Positions 10,574 through 21,504 of a DNA stretch of 64,000 nt are shown in pieces. Positions within the stretch are counted from its first letter, which is position 1, and every line of letters starts with the position of its first letter. The stretch covers positions 124,001-188,000 of the forward strand of contig VSJF01000005.1 of assembly GCA_009739215.1 (NCBI GenBank), in the 5' to 3' direction. The translations under genes and the position numbers were made by a program. The notes beneath the pieces are model-generated. The model was not told the origin of the DNA. It saw nothing but the letters and a program-made list of their open reading frames with translations, and searched no databases. The DNA is from Floccularia luteovirens (taxonomy: Eukaryota > Basidiomycota > Agaricomycetes > Agaricales > Squamanitaceae).

Positions 10574-11727
10574 TTTTTATTTACTGTATTTGGCTTTTTG
10601 GTGAAAAGCAATGCCACGTTTGATTTGTTCCCATTGTAACCTGGACACTGGCCAGCGTGAACCAGTTACCCGGACATGCTCAGGCGTCATGAGCTCTGTT
10701 TGTTGCGTAGGGTCGAGGTTCAAGCTCAGTTCCAGCTCAAAAATCTAATTGTACTCAACCTTATTGTTTTCTTTATCAAAAATCGTCAGACAAGTTCTCT
10801 TGACAAGATCTGTCTATGATAACAAGGCAAAAAAAGAATCTAACATGTGCTTCCACTCATGAATATATGGTGTTGATCACTTTTTTTTTTTTTGACAAGC
10901 TCTCAAGTTCGCTTCTTTTTTCTTCGTTCAATTACTTTTATAAATTAAGTATGTACCAAAAAAAAAACTACTAAAACACACCTCTCTCTTCCATAATTAT
11001 TTTTAAACAAGTAAAAAGAAAGTTAAAAAAATGGTATCATGGCAAGTACGGGACATAAAAAGATGAAGACATTACATCGCACATCGATGAATCAACATCT
11101 ATTTAATGACTGAATATAAGGGGGTAGTAAAAAAGTTAATTTTTTTTAATAGATTCGTTAATACGAACAGCCAACATCGAATCAACTATCGTAAAAAACG
11201 TAGAGTGGTATGAAAAAAAAAATAGAAACACAAGAATATGAATAATATAGAAGGAGATCAACACCCCCCAAATTCGACCAAAATACTCGGATGAGAGGGT
11301 TGAGGGTACCGGCAAGGGTAGGAAGGGAGAGGAGGAAGGGGGGGATATACTTCTTATACAGATAGAAAATATATACGGAAATAAGAAACATGTAGCACGT
11401 AGAAGAGAACTTTGGATAGTTGGATAGGGATAGGGGGATATATCAGGAAAGAGTTCCAGCTTTTCAACGGTAAGGAGGGGGAGGAACCTATAAGTTGGAA
11501 GTAACCAACAACCAACAAGATCCCCAAGTAACACGAGACGAGTGTCTGAAGGTAATAGTACGGGAGAAAATAGGGGTGCCAAAAAAAATGCGGACATATG
11601 CCCAGATGTCGTCGAGTAATAAGTAGAAATAATCACTTCGGGAAAGGAGGGAGGGGTCGCATATCGAACTTGAATTACACATCAAAAAAGAAAGAGAAGA
11701 GAGAGAAACACCAGGGTTTATATGCAC
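10574..11727. other. Convergent 3' flanks, gene-free
   Basis: This 1.15 kb lies between the 3' end of monooxygenase copy 3 and the 3' end of the minus-strand membrane protein. It is AT-rich with long homopolymer runs (a T run near 10880, an A run near 10962, A runs near 11214). An approximately 400-bp purine-rich stretch near 11290-11700 is pyrimidine-rich on the minus strand and probably belongs to the 3' UTR. No coding sequence is supported. Confidence 0.55.
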
Positions 11728-13541
11728 CTAATGCACAGTTCCTCCATACGCATCTTCTTCCTCGCCAATAGCATACTGTGCACCTCCATACGCACCAACT
11801 CCCATATTATCATATTGCTGATACTGGTACGGATACTGCTGATTTGCGCTTCCATTCCCAGTACTCGTAGGGCTAACAACTCCAGTCGGACTAAACAAAG
11901 CTCTCATTCCACCTCCGCCAATCGGGGAAGTAGGAGTAGCGACCGGCATCGGGAAGCTAAGTTGTGATTTTCTTCCTGCACCGCCAGATTTCTTCCTTTC
12001 AGCATATGCTCGGAGCATTTCATCAGGCGACATCATGTTTGCTGGTACTGCCATATCACTCATTGGCATAGCAGACATTACAGGACTCATTGGTGATACT
12101 GCCATAGGAGACGGCATTTGGTGGACATGGGCTGGTGTTGGTGGAGCAGGGGGTGAGAAGAGGAAGTCGTCTCCTTCAGCCATCGACCCTGTTCGCATCA
12201 CTTTTTGAATCGGACATTAGTTTCTTTTCTTAAAAGAAAGAGCAAAACACTCACTACTCAACGCCGGCATAACCTCATCCATCTCATCCTCATTCGCACT
12301 TTTCGCACTTTCAGAGACAGCGTTACTCGCAGCTCTCGCCCTCCCACCAGCAATCCTAGCTCTGATATCTTCGGCAGTCAAAGTCAACGGTCCAGCTGTC
12401 TGAGTGGGCGAAAGTGTTCCAGATCCACTGCTATGATCGTCCGAGTGCCCATCAGAGTTAGAATCAGAGTTTGACGTATCGATACCAGCTGGGATGGAAG
12501 GAACCGGTGGGATGTATGCACTGTGGAACGCCCGAGTTCGGCGGGATTCTCCACTGGGACGAGGGTCGTTGGCGAATGAAACGCGAGAAGTACGTGTATC
12601 TGCTGCAAAGGAAACTCGGGATACACGCTCTCCAGTAAGAGCAGAAGGATTGCGTAGGCCAACCCCAGGTCTCATCTGTGACTTTTGTCGAGCGCCAATA
12701 CCAGCCTGTCCACCGTCTGTTGCGAACTCACTTGCTATCGAACCAGGGCGGATGGCACCAAACGAGAACGAAGAGTTGCGCATTCCAGGTGCAACAGCCA
12801 TTGAATGCCTGATTGCTGCATTCGCACCTGCAGCAGAGACGGATTTCCAGTCGGTTGAGATTGTCGACATTCGTTTGTCAATCTTTTCACTCCATTCTTT
12901 TCTTCTCTCAATATTCTTTTGACGCACGAACTTGAACCAAACAGCAACTCCGATAATGATAAATAAGAGGGGTACAAGTACACCAGCAGCAATTTTTCCT
13001 CTGTTATGTGCCTGAGTACTTTTACTGAGATCGTTGACAGGAGTGATTCCGGAATCAACAATAGTAGTATCAGCAGCGGGAGGTGCACCACTAGCGGGTT
13101 GGGTATAGGTGGCAGTTATGATGGGACCGCCGGGAAACTGAGATAAGAAAGGGGGTTGGCCTTGTTCTGATATGATAACCTGAAGTTTTTGAGACGCGGT
13201 CGAGTTCCACCACCGAGGCATGAGATTTGCTGTGTAAGTACCCTTTTGCGAGTGAAACTGCTTGCCAGATGTGTATGCGAGGGTTTACAGCACCTGAGGA
13301 GTAGAGATAGATGTCGATTGCGGAAGAGTTCATGCAGGTTGGATCCCAGCTGATATTGAGTGGTTGAAGAGAGTCAACGCTCTGACCCATTGTAGGGGAC
13401 TTGTAGAAAGTGGCGCTTGTGCACGCTATAAGATAATGAGTGAAGAAAGTGCGATAGGACTAGAGAAAACACACCTGCATCACGTTTTGCATGTTGAGAG
13501 CGATGGTGAATGTGAGTGCCGTGTATTTTCTGGAAACCCAT
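11728..13541 (-). CDS. Single-pass membrane protein with disordered cytoplasmic tail; apparent frameshift
   Basis: Exons on the minus strand are 13541-13475, 13425-12255 and 12200-11728. They total 1711 nt, one base too many for a continuous frame. Skipping one base at about 13240 gives 569 aa. The N-terminal part begins MGFQKIHGTHIHHRSQHAK and holds PLNISWDPTCM and RIHIWQ, then MPRWWNSTASQKLQ, a likely exoplasmic beta domain. One transmembrane helix follows (KIAAGVLVPLLFIIIGVAVW), then a basic stop-transfer KFVRQKN and a long Ser/Pro/Gly-rich tail. I recall this architecture from hypothetical plasma-membrane proteins of Agaricomycetes; no function is known. The shift lies between RIHIWQ..LAKG and TYTANL, both of which look like genuine domain sequence, so it interrupts the gene in its conserved part. 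A 31-nt or 64-nt intron could bridge it but would remove conserved residues. Confidence 0.72.
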
Positions 13542-13765
13542 TTTGATAATTAACAACAGACGTAAAGAGAAAGAAAAAGAACGTGTCCCGCAATGAGCAG
13601 CGAGGAGCGGGTAAAGATAAAGAGAGTTACAGACGAACGAACGATAAGTGGGGCAAGTCGTCGGTCAAGTCGAGGTAGCGAGGATCAGTCGTGGGATTGT
13701 ATTTCATTATATTTTCCATCTCAGCTGAATGCCATCGTTGCCATGCCATTTATAAATATTATTTA

Positions 13766-14367
13766 TTATTTTGGAAAATCCTTCGTGTCCTCCTCCGTCG
13801 CTCCCAGCATCTCCAACATTTCCTTCTTTTTAAACATATACGCTGTCTCAATCGCATTTGGCCGTCCCAGCCGTGGGTCAGCACCATGTTCCTTCAATAT
13901 CCCTACTACCTCATCGTGTCCTTTGAATACCGCTCCTGCAATCATCGACTGTCCTAGATCATTTAGTCTGTTCGGATCCCCACCCCTTGCGAGGAGCTCT
14001 TTCGTTAGCTTCACGTGTCCCGCATATGCTGATAACATAAGGAGAGAGTTTCCTTGTAATTTTGTTTTTCTTAGACTATCATTGATTCCGCTGAAACGCC
14101 ACAGACTAACCTTTATCATTAGTTAGATTCGCAGGTAATCCCGCATCTACTGCTGCTACTATTAATTCTGTGTTCCCCGATCGAGCGCCTTCAAACATTC
14201 GTTGTGCGAATTCTAACGTTTCTGATGGTAAATTGTTCACATCAGGTTTCGCTTGTGTCTCTGTCGGCCCGTCGGAAGGTGCTGCAGCCTTTTCAGTAGG
14301 GTTGGTTGTCTACATCGACCACTGATTCAACATTACAACTGTGTATATTGGTGTATAGACTCACCAT
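13766..14367 (-). CDS. Small ankyrin-repeat protein
   Basis: Exons on the minus strand are 14367-14365, 14309-14111 and 14052-13766, giving 162 aa. The first coding exon is only the ATG; the second starts TTNPTEKAAAPSD. The middle and end contain three to four ankyrin units. Visible core motifs are GARSGNTELIVAAVDAGLPANLTN, continued across an intron into NSLLMLSAYAGHVKLTKEL, and the later LLARGGDPN and ILKEHGADPRLG. Ankyrin repeats bind partner proteins and give no clue to the pathway. It resembles the small single-domain ankyrin proteins that are conserved in fungi without assigned function. No membrane segment or signal peptide is seen. It starts in the region just upstream of the MDP-1 gene's 3' end and lies on the same strand. 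Confidence 0.85.
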
Positions 14368-14683
14368 TTTGTTATGGACAAATTGAGGTTTGAGATGATG
14401 AGGGAAATCTCACTTCAAGTACCACTCCGCGTAGCGGCCCGTTATCTCCGGAGGATGTTCGAAAGAGGATACATTGAACATACTATAAAGTACCCTTTCA
14501 AAAAATAGAAGCTCAACCAACTTGCAGATACAAACCGACGTGCAGCTCCCAATAAACACAAAACCGACAAAATCAAAGGCATTAAAGCCACAGCATATAC
14601 TACTTGCCAGTAAATTGAACTCTGTACAAGGCCTCTAATTTCCACATATGATATTGGGCACAGCGCGTTTCTGTCTACATAAT

Positions 14684-15779
14684 CTACATTAAAACACAGA
14701 TGTCTACAACAACGAACAGATTTAAAAAACTCGGACATATATTGATCAACCTTGTCGCGCCTTCCATGTTTTCAATCCATCGCTGAAAAATTTTCTTATC
14801 CAATCCCTTTGGCACGTGAATGAACGTTACACCTATTTTATTACACAATTAAGATATCAGTATCAGTGTAAAAGATGAAAACGAGAAGAACAAACCGAGT
14901 CGTTCAACTTCTCTATTCCGAAATTCATCGTCATAAAACAACTAGATAAAATATAATAATTTTTCTATAGTGAGGAGGGAGATGACGAGTACCATTTCAC
15001 TGTAGGGTATACCAGTACGTTCATGTATACGTTTGAAATGCTTTATCTTCGAACCTGTAACGCAAGATTTATGTTAAAGAAAAGAAAGAGATGGGTAAAA
15101 ACATGGCAAGTACCAGGATATATCTCCAACTCATCAAAAAAATCAATAGCATTCGGTGTCAACAAAAACACATTCCCTTCCCCCAGACCCGATTCCACTT
15201 TCCCATCAACCCCATTAGCCACCACACTAGGTTGTAGAGGTTTAGGAACTTTTATAAGGGAAAGCGCTTCACGCGCTAATTCAGGCGCCGAACTACGTGA
15301 ACATATGGCGAGTACCACCGCTTGTCTTTCCTTCTCTCTTTCTTTTTCCCTTTCCACCGTAGTTGAGTTTGAGGTAGTAGCTTCATGATGTGCTTCGGAT
15401 TCATTAACATCATTAGCCACAGGTGCCATAGCAGCATCCGACTCCCCAGAATCCAATTCAATATCATCGACCGGGACTCGGGCTCGGATTTGTCTGCCAC
15501 CAGGACGTAGTTGATGCAATATTGAATACACATCCGGATAAAACTCTATAAGTGTCCCAGCAGAATCTTCTAAAGCATAAGGATGCTCATGGGATTGCGT
15601 AATTGGGGGCTCGATATGTGTGTCAATCCAAAAATCCCATAACGTATAACTTGAATTTGTAGTTGGATGAGTATATAATATTAGAAGCTCCATTAAGTAA
15701 AGAGCGACGATAGCACTTACTCCAAATCAAATGCGATTAGCTGTGGATATCGCATATCTGCTTCTATCATAGTGGTCAT
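14684..15779 (-). CDS. Magnesium-dependent phosphatase-1 (MDP-1) family HAD phosphatase
   Basis: Minus-strand exons 15779-15721, 15649-15114, 15054-14993, 14941-14896 and 14832-14684 sum to 852 nt (283 aa). The HAD nucleophile motif DLDYTLWDFW is formed across the first intron. FYPDV, ICSRSSAPELAREAL, FFDELEIYPG and the acidic FYDDEFRNREVE follow, ending in GVTFIHVPKGL. This order is that of MDP-1 proteins, which dephosphorylate phosphotyrosine or glycated-amine phosphates with Mg2+ in the cytosol. MDP-1 is usually about 160-200 aa. Here an approximately 60-aa acidic and then Glu/Lys/Arg-rich segment is inserted ahead of the ICSRSSAPELA motif, and the C-terminus is extended by a hydrophobic stretch (SFLNLFVVVDICVLM) that may be a model artefact. 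A second possible start (MIEAD) lies three codons downstream. Confidence 0.85.
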
Positions 15780-15870
15780 TCGAGTATGCATGTTTAGATT
15801 GTTTTGGGTACTTTGTGGTATATACATTATAATAACATCTAACCAACTTAATGATATATTTAAAATTTAC

Positions 15871-18800
15871 TCAACTAATATTCCCAACCAACTCTCCCCC
15901 ATCATCCATACCCCCAAACACCTCAAACGCCGTTCTCTCCCCACCCTCACCTTCACCACCAAGTACACCACTCCTCTTAGTACCATCCACACCCTGCCCA
16001 CCACTCGCATTAACACTCCAGCCTTTCCCTCTCTTAAACACACTCTCACTCCTATCCAACAACATATCCATCTCCCTATCACTCAATACAGCTCGCGCTC
16101 CTGCCCTCGTCTCTGGTACAACTTCAATTTGTTCTCCTTCTAGTTTCATAAGAGCAGCAGCTAGCGCTGCCATAGTTTCTTTATGGCTTTCTTTCGCATT
16201 AGTGTTTGTCGTCGAAGCACCAGCCGCTGGCTTTTTGAATTTGCCTGAATTAGGGACATATTAAATTTTAAATATCACTGATGAGTTGGGGGGTAAAATA
16301 TTAACCTTCTGCTATAACAACCGCCTCTAGCCTCCTTTTCGCGCCTGCACGTTTCATGATCTCCGTCTCAATTGTATGTGCGCTGATAAGACGAAACACA
16401 AGCACAGGTCTAGTCTGTCCAATACGATGTGCACGATCTTGAGCTTGCGCATCCATCTGTGGATTCTAGCGAAATCATTTTAGGGTTAGAAAGGAGGATG
16501 AGGGGGGTAAGTCAAGGAAAAGCACATTTACCCAATCTTGATCATAGAAAATAACCGTATCCGCAGCTACAAGGTTCAATCCCAACCCTCCCGCTCTCGT
16601 ACTTAACAAAAACAACTTGGGTGAATTACTAGCAGGGTCCTGGAACCGTTGCACTTGAGTTCGACGCGTGAGACCATCTGTTGAACCATCTATTCGGCAG
16701 ATATCCCAGCCCATACATTCGGTTGCCCATTCCTAAAACAAAAATTTAAATTGGATTGCAAATGACCAACAAAAAATACAAAGTACAAACCTCAATAATA
16801 TCCAACATCGCAGTAAACTGACTAAACAACAACACCTTATGTCCCCGAGCGAAAAGTTCACGCAGTAGACGATCCAGAAGCATCATCTTACCACTAGCAG
16901 TAACGATAGCGTCTGCAAGTTCTTCCCCCTGAACAGGTGTAGAAGACAATCCCAATTCATCTGGCCAACCGAAAAGGAATGGATGTGCGCATACTTTGCG
17001 GAGTTGCATCACCGTGTTCTGGAGTCTCATGTTATTAATTTTTTTTACTGAACACAAAAAGTCAATTTTTGTTTTGAACATGTTAGAAAAACAAGTTGGG
17101 TCTTACCTTTTTCTCTTCTCATATACTCTGCACCAACTTTCTGTGCTTCTCGTTCAACTTGTCGTTGCTTCTCCTTCTCCAACTCTTCCCTGTCTTCACG
17201 ACGTTCTAACATCTCAAAATACGCATCGTCATCATCATCAACGACGTAGCTCCTTTTTACGACCCTCCTTCTAGATCTTCTATTTTCATCATCTCCGGCA
17301 CCTTCTATATCCTCGTCTCGCTCATCCTTCTCATCCTTAATTTTATCACTCGTCGTCTCCCCAGTCAACCACCCCCTTAAACCACCCTTCAACACCTTTC
17401 CATACGCTACACGCTGACCAACTGTTAGAGGTGCATACAACACATACTCTTTCTTCGGCGGAAGGTTCTGCTCGACGTCAACTTTCAGTCTGCGAAGAAG
17501 AAAGGGTTTGAGAATTGCATGTAAAGCGCTGATGAGAGCGGACGATTCATCTGTTGGAAGTGTGCTTTGAAGAGTTGGAAGGTTGAACCTGGATAATTGT
17601 GATAGTAAGATAGACATAGTGAAAAAATGCAATAGACACACCATTCTTGGAATGCATCTATATCATCAAAAATATCTGGTAGGATAAAATTAAGCAACGA
17701 CCACAACTCTCCTAAATTATTCTACTCCAACCAGTGAATCATAGATCCTGATTAAAGAATAGCTAGTACTTACATGTAAGGGCGTCCCCGTCAAGATCAT
17801 CCGACCCGCACTGGTATATTTTTTAATCTCACGCATGAGTTGACAATTTAGATTCTTCAATCTATGTCCTTCATCGACAACAATATACCCCCAGTCGTAA
17901 CGCGACAGCGGTTTTCGATCCTTAATGATCATTTCGTATGTTGTTAGAACGACAGGGAAACTGGGATCGTCCATAGGGACTGGGAGCAATACTTCATCTT
18001 CCACTTCGTCTTCCTGATCTTCTTGATCTGATCCCTTATACTCATCATTTCTATCCTCCTGGTCTTCATCCTCCTGGTTCTCATCAGATGACTCAACTTC
18101 AATCACTCTGTTCGCTGGTTTCTTGGTCCTACCACTCCGTCGCACATTCACCGAGGATTTCGTGTCAATTTTAACCTTCTTTTTGTCCTTTACACCAAAG
18201 TTCAACTTCGTTTGCTTCCCTTGTTTAGTTTTTGCAGGTTTTTTCTTTGCCTTTGATTTAGTTTTGGGGGCTGAAGTCCGAGAGCCTGGTAATGCCATCA
18301 CGGTTCGCCGTAGCTCAGCACGGTGCTCAGGATTACCATGGTATATACAAACTGGTATCTATCATTTCATCAATATAAATATCATGAAGCTCGCCAGGTG
18401 TACTTACAGTAGGTGCGAATCGCTTGTATTCATCTGCCCAGTTGTGTAAGACGCTTAGAGGACAGACCACCATAAACGGTTTTTCGTGATGTTGTTCCCG
18501 CAGGTAGGCACTAAATGCGATAGTTTGAAGGGTCTATAAAAGGTCCTTAGGATACCATAGGCAAACAAATAAGTTATCTACCTTTCCGAGCCCCATTTCG
18601 TCCGCTATAACACAAGCACTTGATTAGCATCCGCATGTAAGATTGAATGGACAACACACCCAAAATTCCTGATATCCCATTTTGGTCTAAAGACACCATC
18701 CACTGTAAACCCTCGAGCTGATACTTCTTCAGCTTCGCGCCTGTTATAAGCTTTGGCTGCTCAAATACGGGTTCCTCGTCCGCATCTTCGGTATCTCCTT

Positions 18801-19437
18801 TCTTTATTTCCTTATCCTCGTTCACAGGCAAAGCTTTTCCATTTACTCCTTTCTTCCTCTTACCCGGTATGTCGGCGCTTGCTTCATTTCCAGATTCACG
18901 GGCACGTTTTCTGCCTTTATTCTTCCCAACCACAGTATTCGACGATTGTTTCAATGTGGATTGATCACTAGTAGCATCAGCTTTCTTCTTCCTTGCTTCT
19001 CGTTGTCTCTCCATATCTTGTTCCATACGTTCCTTCAGAATGCTCGAGTACACAGCAGATTTTTCGAGTACAAACTTCAAACGTGTGAGGCGACGTTGAA
19101 TTTCCTTCATATGCACGATAAAAAAGTTGATATGTGACAAAAAAGAAAATAGGAGAAAAACGAACTGTATCGACGTCTGCGTCTATATTAACAACAGGTT
19201 TTGAAATTTTGTTGTCATCCTTGTCTTCATCTGAGCCCAACATCTACACGAAGACACATGTCAAAGGAATAATAAGGGCTGCAATCACTGTGAACCTACC
19301 GCGACATCAAAAACATCACTACTTGCGCCAGTGGAGCCCACCTCAGACTGAGCATGACTGATAGGTGGAGATGATGCATTACTAGAGAAAGTATCGAATT
19401 GCCTGTCCTCTGAGACAGAACTTCTTAAACTGCTCAT
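15871..19437 (-). CDS. SNF2-family chromatin remodeller of the Lsh/HELLS/Irc5 type
   Basis: This long minus-strand gene runs from ATG ([15 protein letters not shown]) at 19437 to the stop at 15871, with about a dozen short introns. Motifs in order are a coiled basic N-terminal region ([20 protein letters not shown]), [16 protein letters not shown], the P-loop [17 protein letters not shown] (formed across the intron near 18580), the Walker [11 protein letters not shown] (near 17870), [68 protein letters not shown] and DRAHRIGQ. These match the Lsh/Irc5 branch of nuclear ATP-dependent remodellers, linked in other eukaryotes to DNA methylation, heterochromatin and recombination repair. A highly charged insertion (Lys-rich then Asp/Glu-rich, about 17.98-18.29 kb) separates motif I from the DEGH motif, and another acidic insertion lies near 17.2-17.35 kb. 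The orthology call is from motif order only. Confidence 0.9.
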
Positions 19438-19570
19438 TGCAAAGCTATCGAATGTTGCAGTCGAATTGCCGTAAAGACGCGTCTCTAGAATCTTGTCGCG
19501 TTATGTCACATTTTCAAACTCAAGTGTTACAAGTACAAAAAAAGTTCACACGATCGTATTCTAAATGACG

Positions 19571-20242
19571 TCATGCATCTGATATCAACGGAGCTTTGTG
19601 AACCCATTGTGGTTGCTGAACCTCCCCAACGACAAATTCTGCAAACGCATTTCTCGTCAAAAACGTTCCGGTATGCCCATCCCCTACGTATCCCGCAATA
19701 AACTTCGTATTCTCCTTGTCTGTCAACACCGGTATTCTCACAATCGTCCAATCAAGGCCAGCTCCAGCTTCCTCTCGTACAACCTTTCCAATTGCAACAA
19801 CATCATTATATGCGTTCCTCGCTAACGTTTTAACCCCATTCACCAAGATTTTGAACGCCAAATTGAATTTATCGTTTGGGTCTGGTATAGATGCTGTACC
19901 AAGACATATAAGTCGTTTCACCTGTTGTTGTTTCATAGTTTGGACTACGACCTCGTAACCTTTGGCGATGGGGGTATTTGCAGGATGGAATGGTCCTTTT
20001 TGAACACTCGGACCTAGAGTTGATATAACAATTTCGGTATCTTTCATCGCCGAAGCGAGTGCATCAGAATCAGTGAGTTGACCAGTTATGATGGTGATGC
20101 GAGGGTTGGAAGTAAATTCGGGTGGGACTTTTTGGGGAGAGCGGACGTAGAGCGATATCGTACATGTGGGTATTGTTTTCAGTAGATGATGGACTAATTG
20201 GATACCGGTTGGACCTGTTGCGCCTAGTACTAGGATATGCAT
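19571..20242 (-). CDS. NAD(P)-binding (NmrA/atypical SDR-like) protein
   Basis: Single exon, 223 aa. The start at 20242 is chosen because MHILVLGATGPTGIQL puts the Rossmann nucleotide-binding motif (GATGPTG) at the very N-terminus, as in the NAD(P)H-binding family. An upstream in-frame ATG at 20344 would only add a hydrophobic leader. Further landmarks are VISTLGPSVQ, VKRLICLGTASIPDP, LDWTIVRIPVLTD and NAFAEFVVGEVQQPQWVHKAPLISDA. No YxxxK catalytic pair is apparent, so it may be a redox sensor or an atypical reductase (flavin- or quinone-reductase-like) rather than a classical dehydrogenase. It is probably cytosolic. It is transcribed in the same direction as the remodeller gene, which starts about 130 bp downstream of its stop. 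Confidence 0.85.
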   Translation of the reverse strand: MHILVLGATGPTGIQLVHHLLKTIPTCTISLYVRSPQKVPPEFTSNPRITIITGQLTDSDALASAMKDTEIVISTLGPSVQKGPFHPANTPIAKGYEVVVQTMKQQQVKRLICLGTASIPDPNDKFNLAFKILVNGVKTLARNAYNDVVAIGKVVREEAGAGLDWTIVRIPVLTDKENTKFIAGYVGDGHTGTFLTRNAFAEFVVGEVQQPQWVHKAPLISDA

Positions 20243-20660
20243 AGTAAGTCTCGTGAAGGTATCTATTGAAGAGATTGCTGTATTTATGTACGTAATCAGA
20301 ACCGTGGGATGGTTAACTGGCGTAAAAGTCACCTCGATTGTCAAACGTTTAAATTGAAACTTGAGACTGAATACATGCCAAGGTTACAATCAACACCACC
20401 GCATATTTATCTCGACAACCACTACAAAGTCCAACGTTCAACGTGACCACCGCACAGAACAACACATGACACACCACTTCCTCCGGCCTCCATAACAAAT
20501 AACCAAATGATCCTGAAACACATTGAAAGAGCACCACTGCTGTGTTATGTTATGCTGTATTTATTTACAGCACTCTAGGTAACCCTGTTTCTTTGTTCCC
20601 TTGGATTCATTACTATGGGATAACCTTTGGAGTCATGGTGTACATGGGCGACTCTCGACG

Positions 20661-20670
20661 TATAAAAAGG
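20661..20670 (+). promoter_or_regulatory. TATA box of the small Gly/Tyr/His-rich protein gene
   Basis: A strong TATA element (tataaaaagg) about 180 bases upstream of the ATG at 20850. The distance suggests a long 5' UTR, perhaps with an intron ending at the cag near 20756. Confidence 0.5.
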
Positions 20671-20849
20671 GCGTACTTTTGTGAGTAAGAATCATCAATA
20701 GGCTGGCCCTTTTCTGCAAACTTGATTGAACTCGATTGTCTACCCCCCTGATTACAGTACGTTCTCAACAAATTCTTTTCCAATCCCTTTACTCACCTCA
20801 ACCAGCAGCACCTACAAACTCCCAAACTAGTCCTAAATTTAACACAACA

Positions 20850-21116
20850 ATGCCATACTACCCAACCGCGATTCCTCTAGCCAGGACATACCACGCCCCA
20901 ATGGCTTTACCAACTCAACACTACTATCCAGCCGCTGCTATGTATGGGTCTGGTTATTATCCTGGCTATGCTTCTTCATACGGTTATGGTTATGGAGGTG
21001 GATATGGGCATGGATATGGGGGACGCCCAACTGTTATTATGTCAAGTGGAAGCGGGAGACGAAGCAGACATCATCATCACCATCACCGGTCCCGGAGCTT
21101 TTTGAGCTATCTGTGA
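20850..21116 (+). CDS. Small Gly/Tyr/His-rich low-complexity protein
   Basis: Single exon of 88 aa starting MPYYPTAIPLARTYHAP. The centre is Tyr/Gly repeats (YGYGYGGGYGHGYGG), followed by Ser/Arg and a run of six His before the end SFLSYL. Composition and length resemble small, highly expressed basidiomycete proteins of unknown role. The Tyr/Gly tract could favour condensate formation or stickiness, and the His run could bind metal, but both are inference. There is no signal peptide. The ATG choice is supported by the AACAACAATG context; upstream sequence in the same frame lacks another ATG. Confidence 0.65.
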   Translation: MPYYPTAIPLARTYHAPMALPTQHYYPAAAMYGSGYYPGYASSYGYGYGGGYGHGYGGRPTVIMSSGSGRRSRHHHHHHRSRSFLSYL

Positions 21117-21504
21117 AGAAATGAATATGACCTTGACGCTATCTTTGTATTATAACTAAATACCATCATGTGTACGAGTAGCTTGATTTGTTGGAATTAT
21201 TAATTTGTCTCTCTTACAAAGTTTCCTGAGTTTGAGTTTACAGGAATCATATCCAGATTTTGACTGTACAGAGTATATGTACAATTGATTTCATACATAC
21301 ATACATACATATGCATCAAACTTTCTTGCATCTTCATAAAAAGATCATCAAATTCATATTCCAGTCATAAATTATTTCCTGAAAGCAACATGATCAACTT
21401 TATTAAGTCATGTCAAGGACGTATCGATACACACCAAAAAAATCAATAAAATCGATCCCCCCCCTCCCTCTGCAAACAAATCAACGTGTCAAACCTAAAA
21501 GCAA

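Larger units (their letters stand above)
4430..10600 (+). repeat. Tandem array of three monooxygenase units
   Basis: Three head-to-tail units of roughly 2.0-2.2 kb start near 4430, 6590 and 8710. Each begins with a shared promoter block (cctca..., then cattcacacgag...cttcga). Coding exons, intron positions and much of the intron sequence are shared. The 3' flanks of copies 1 and 2 also match (the run gccgtgctt after the stop). The T-rich last intron of copies 1 and 2 is nearly identical, while copy 3 differs more. This suggests that copies 1 and 2 split last or were homogenised by gene conversion. Confidence 0.9.

Noticed and set aside
4430..10600. Secondary-metabolite gene cluster
   Set aside because: No polyketide synthase, NRPS, terpene cyclase, P450 or cluster transporter lies next to the monooxygenases in this window.
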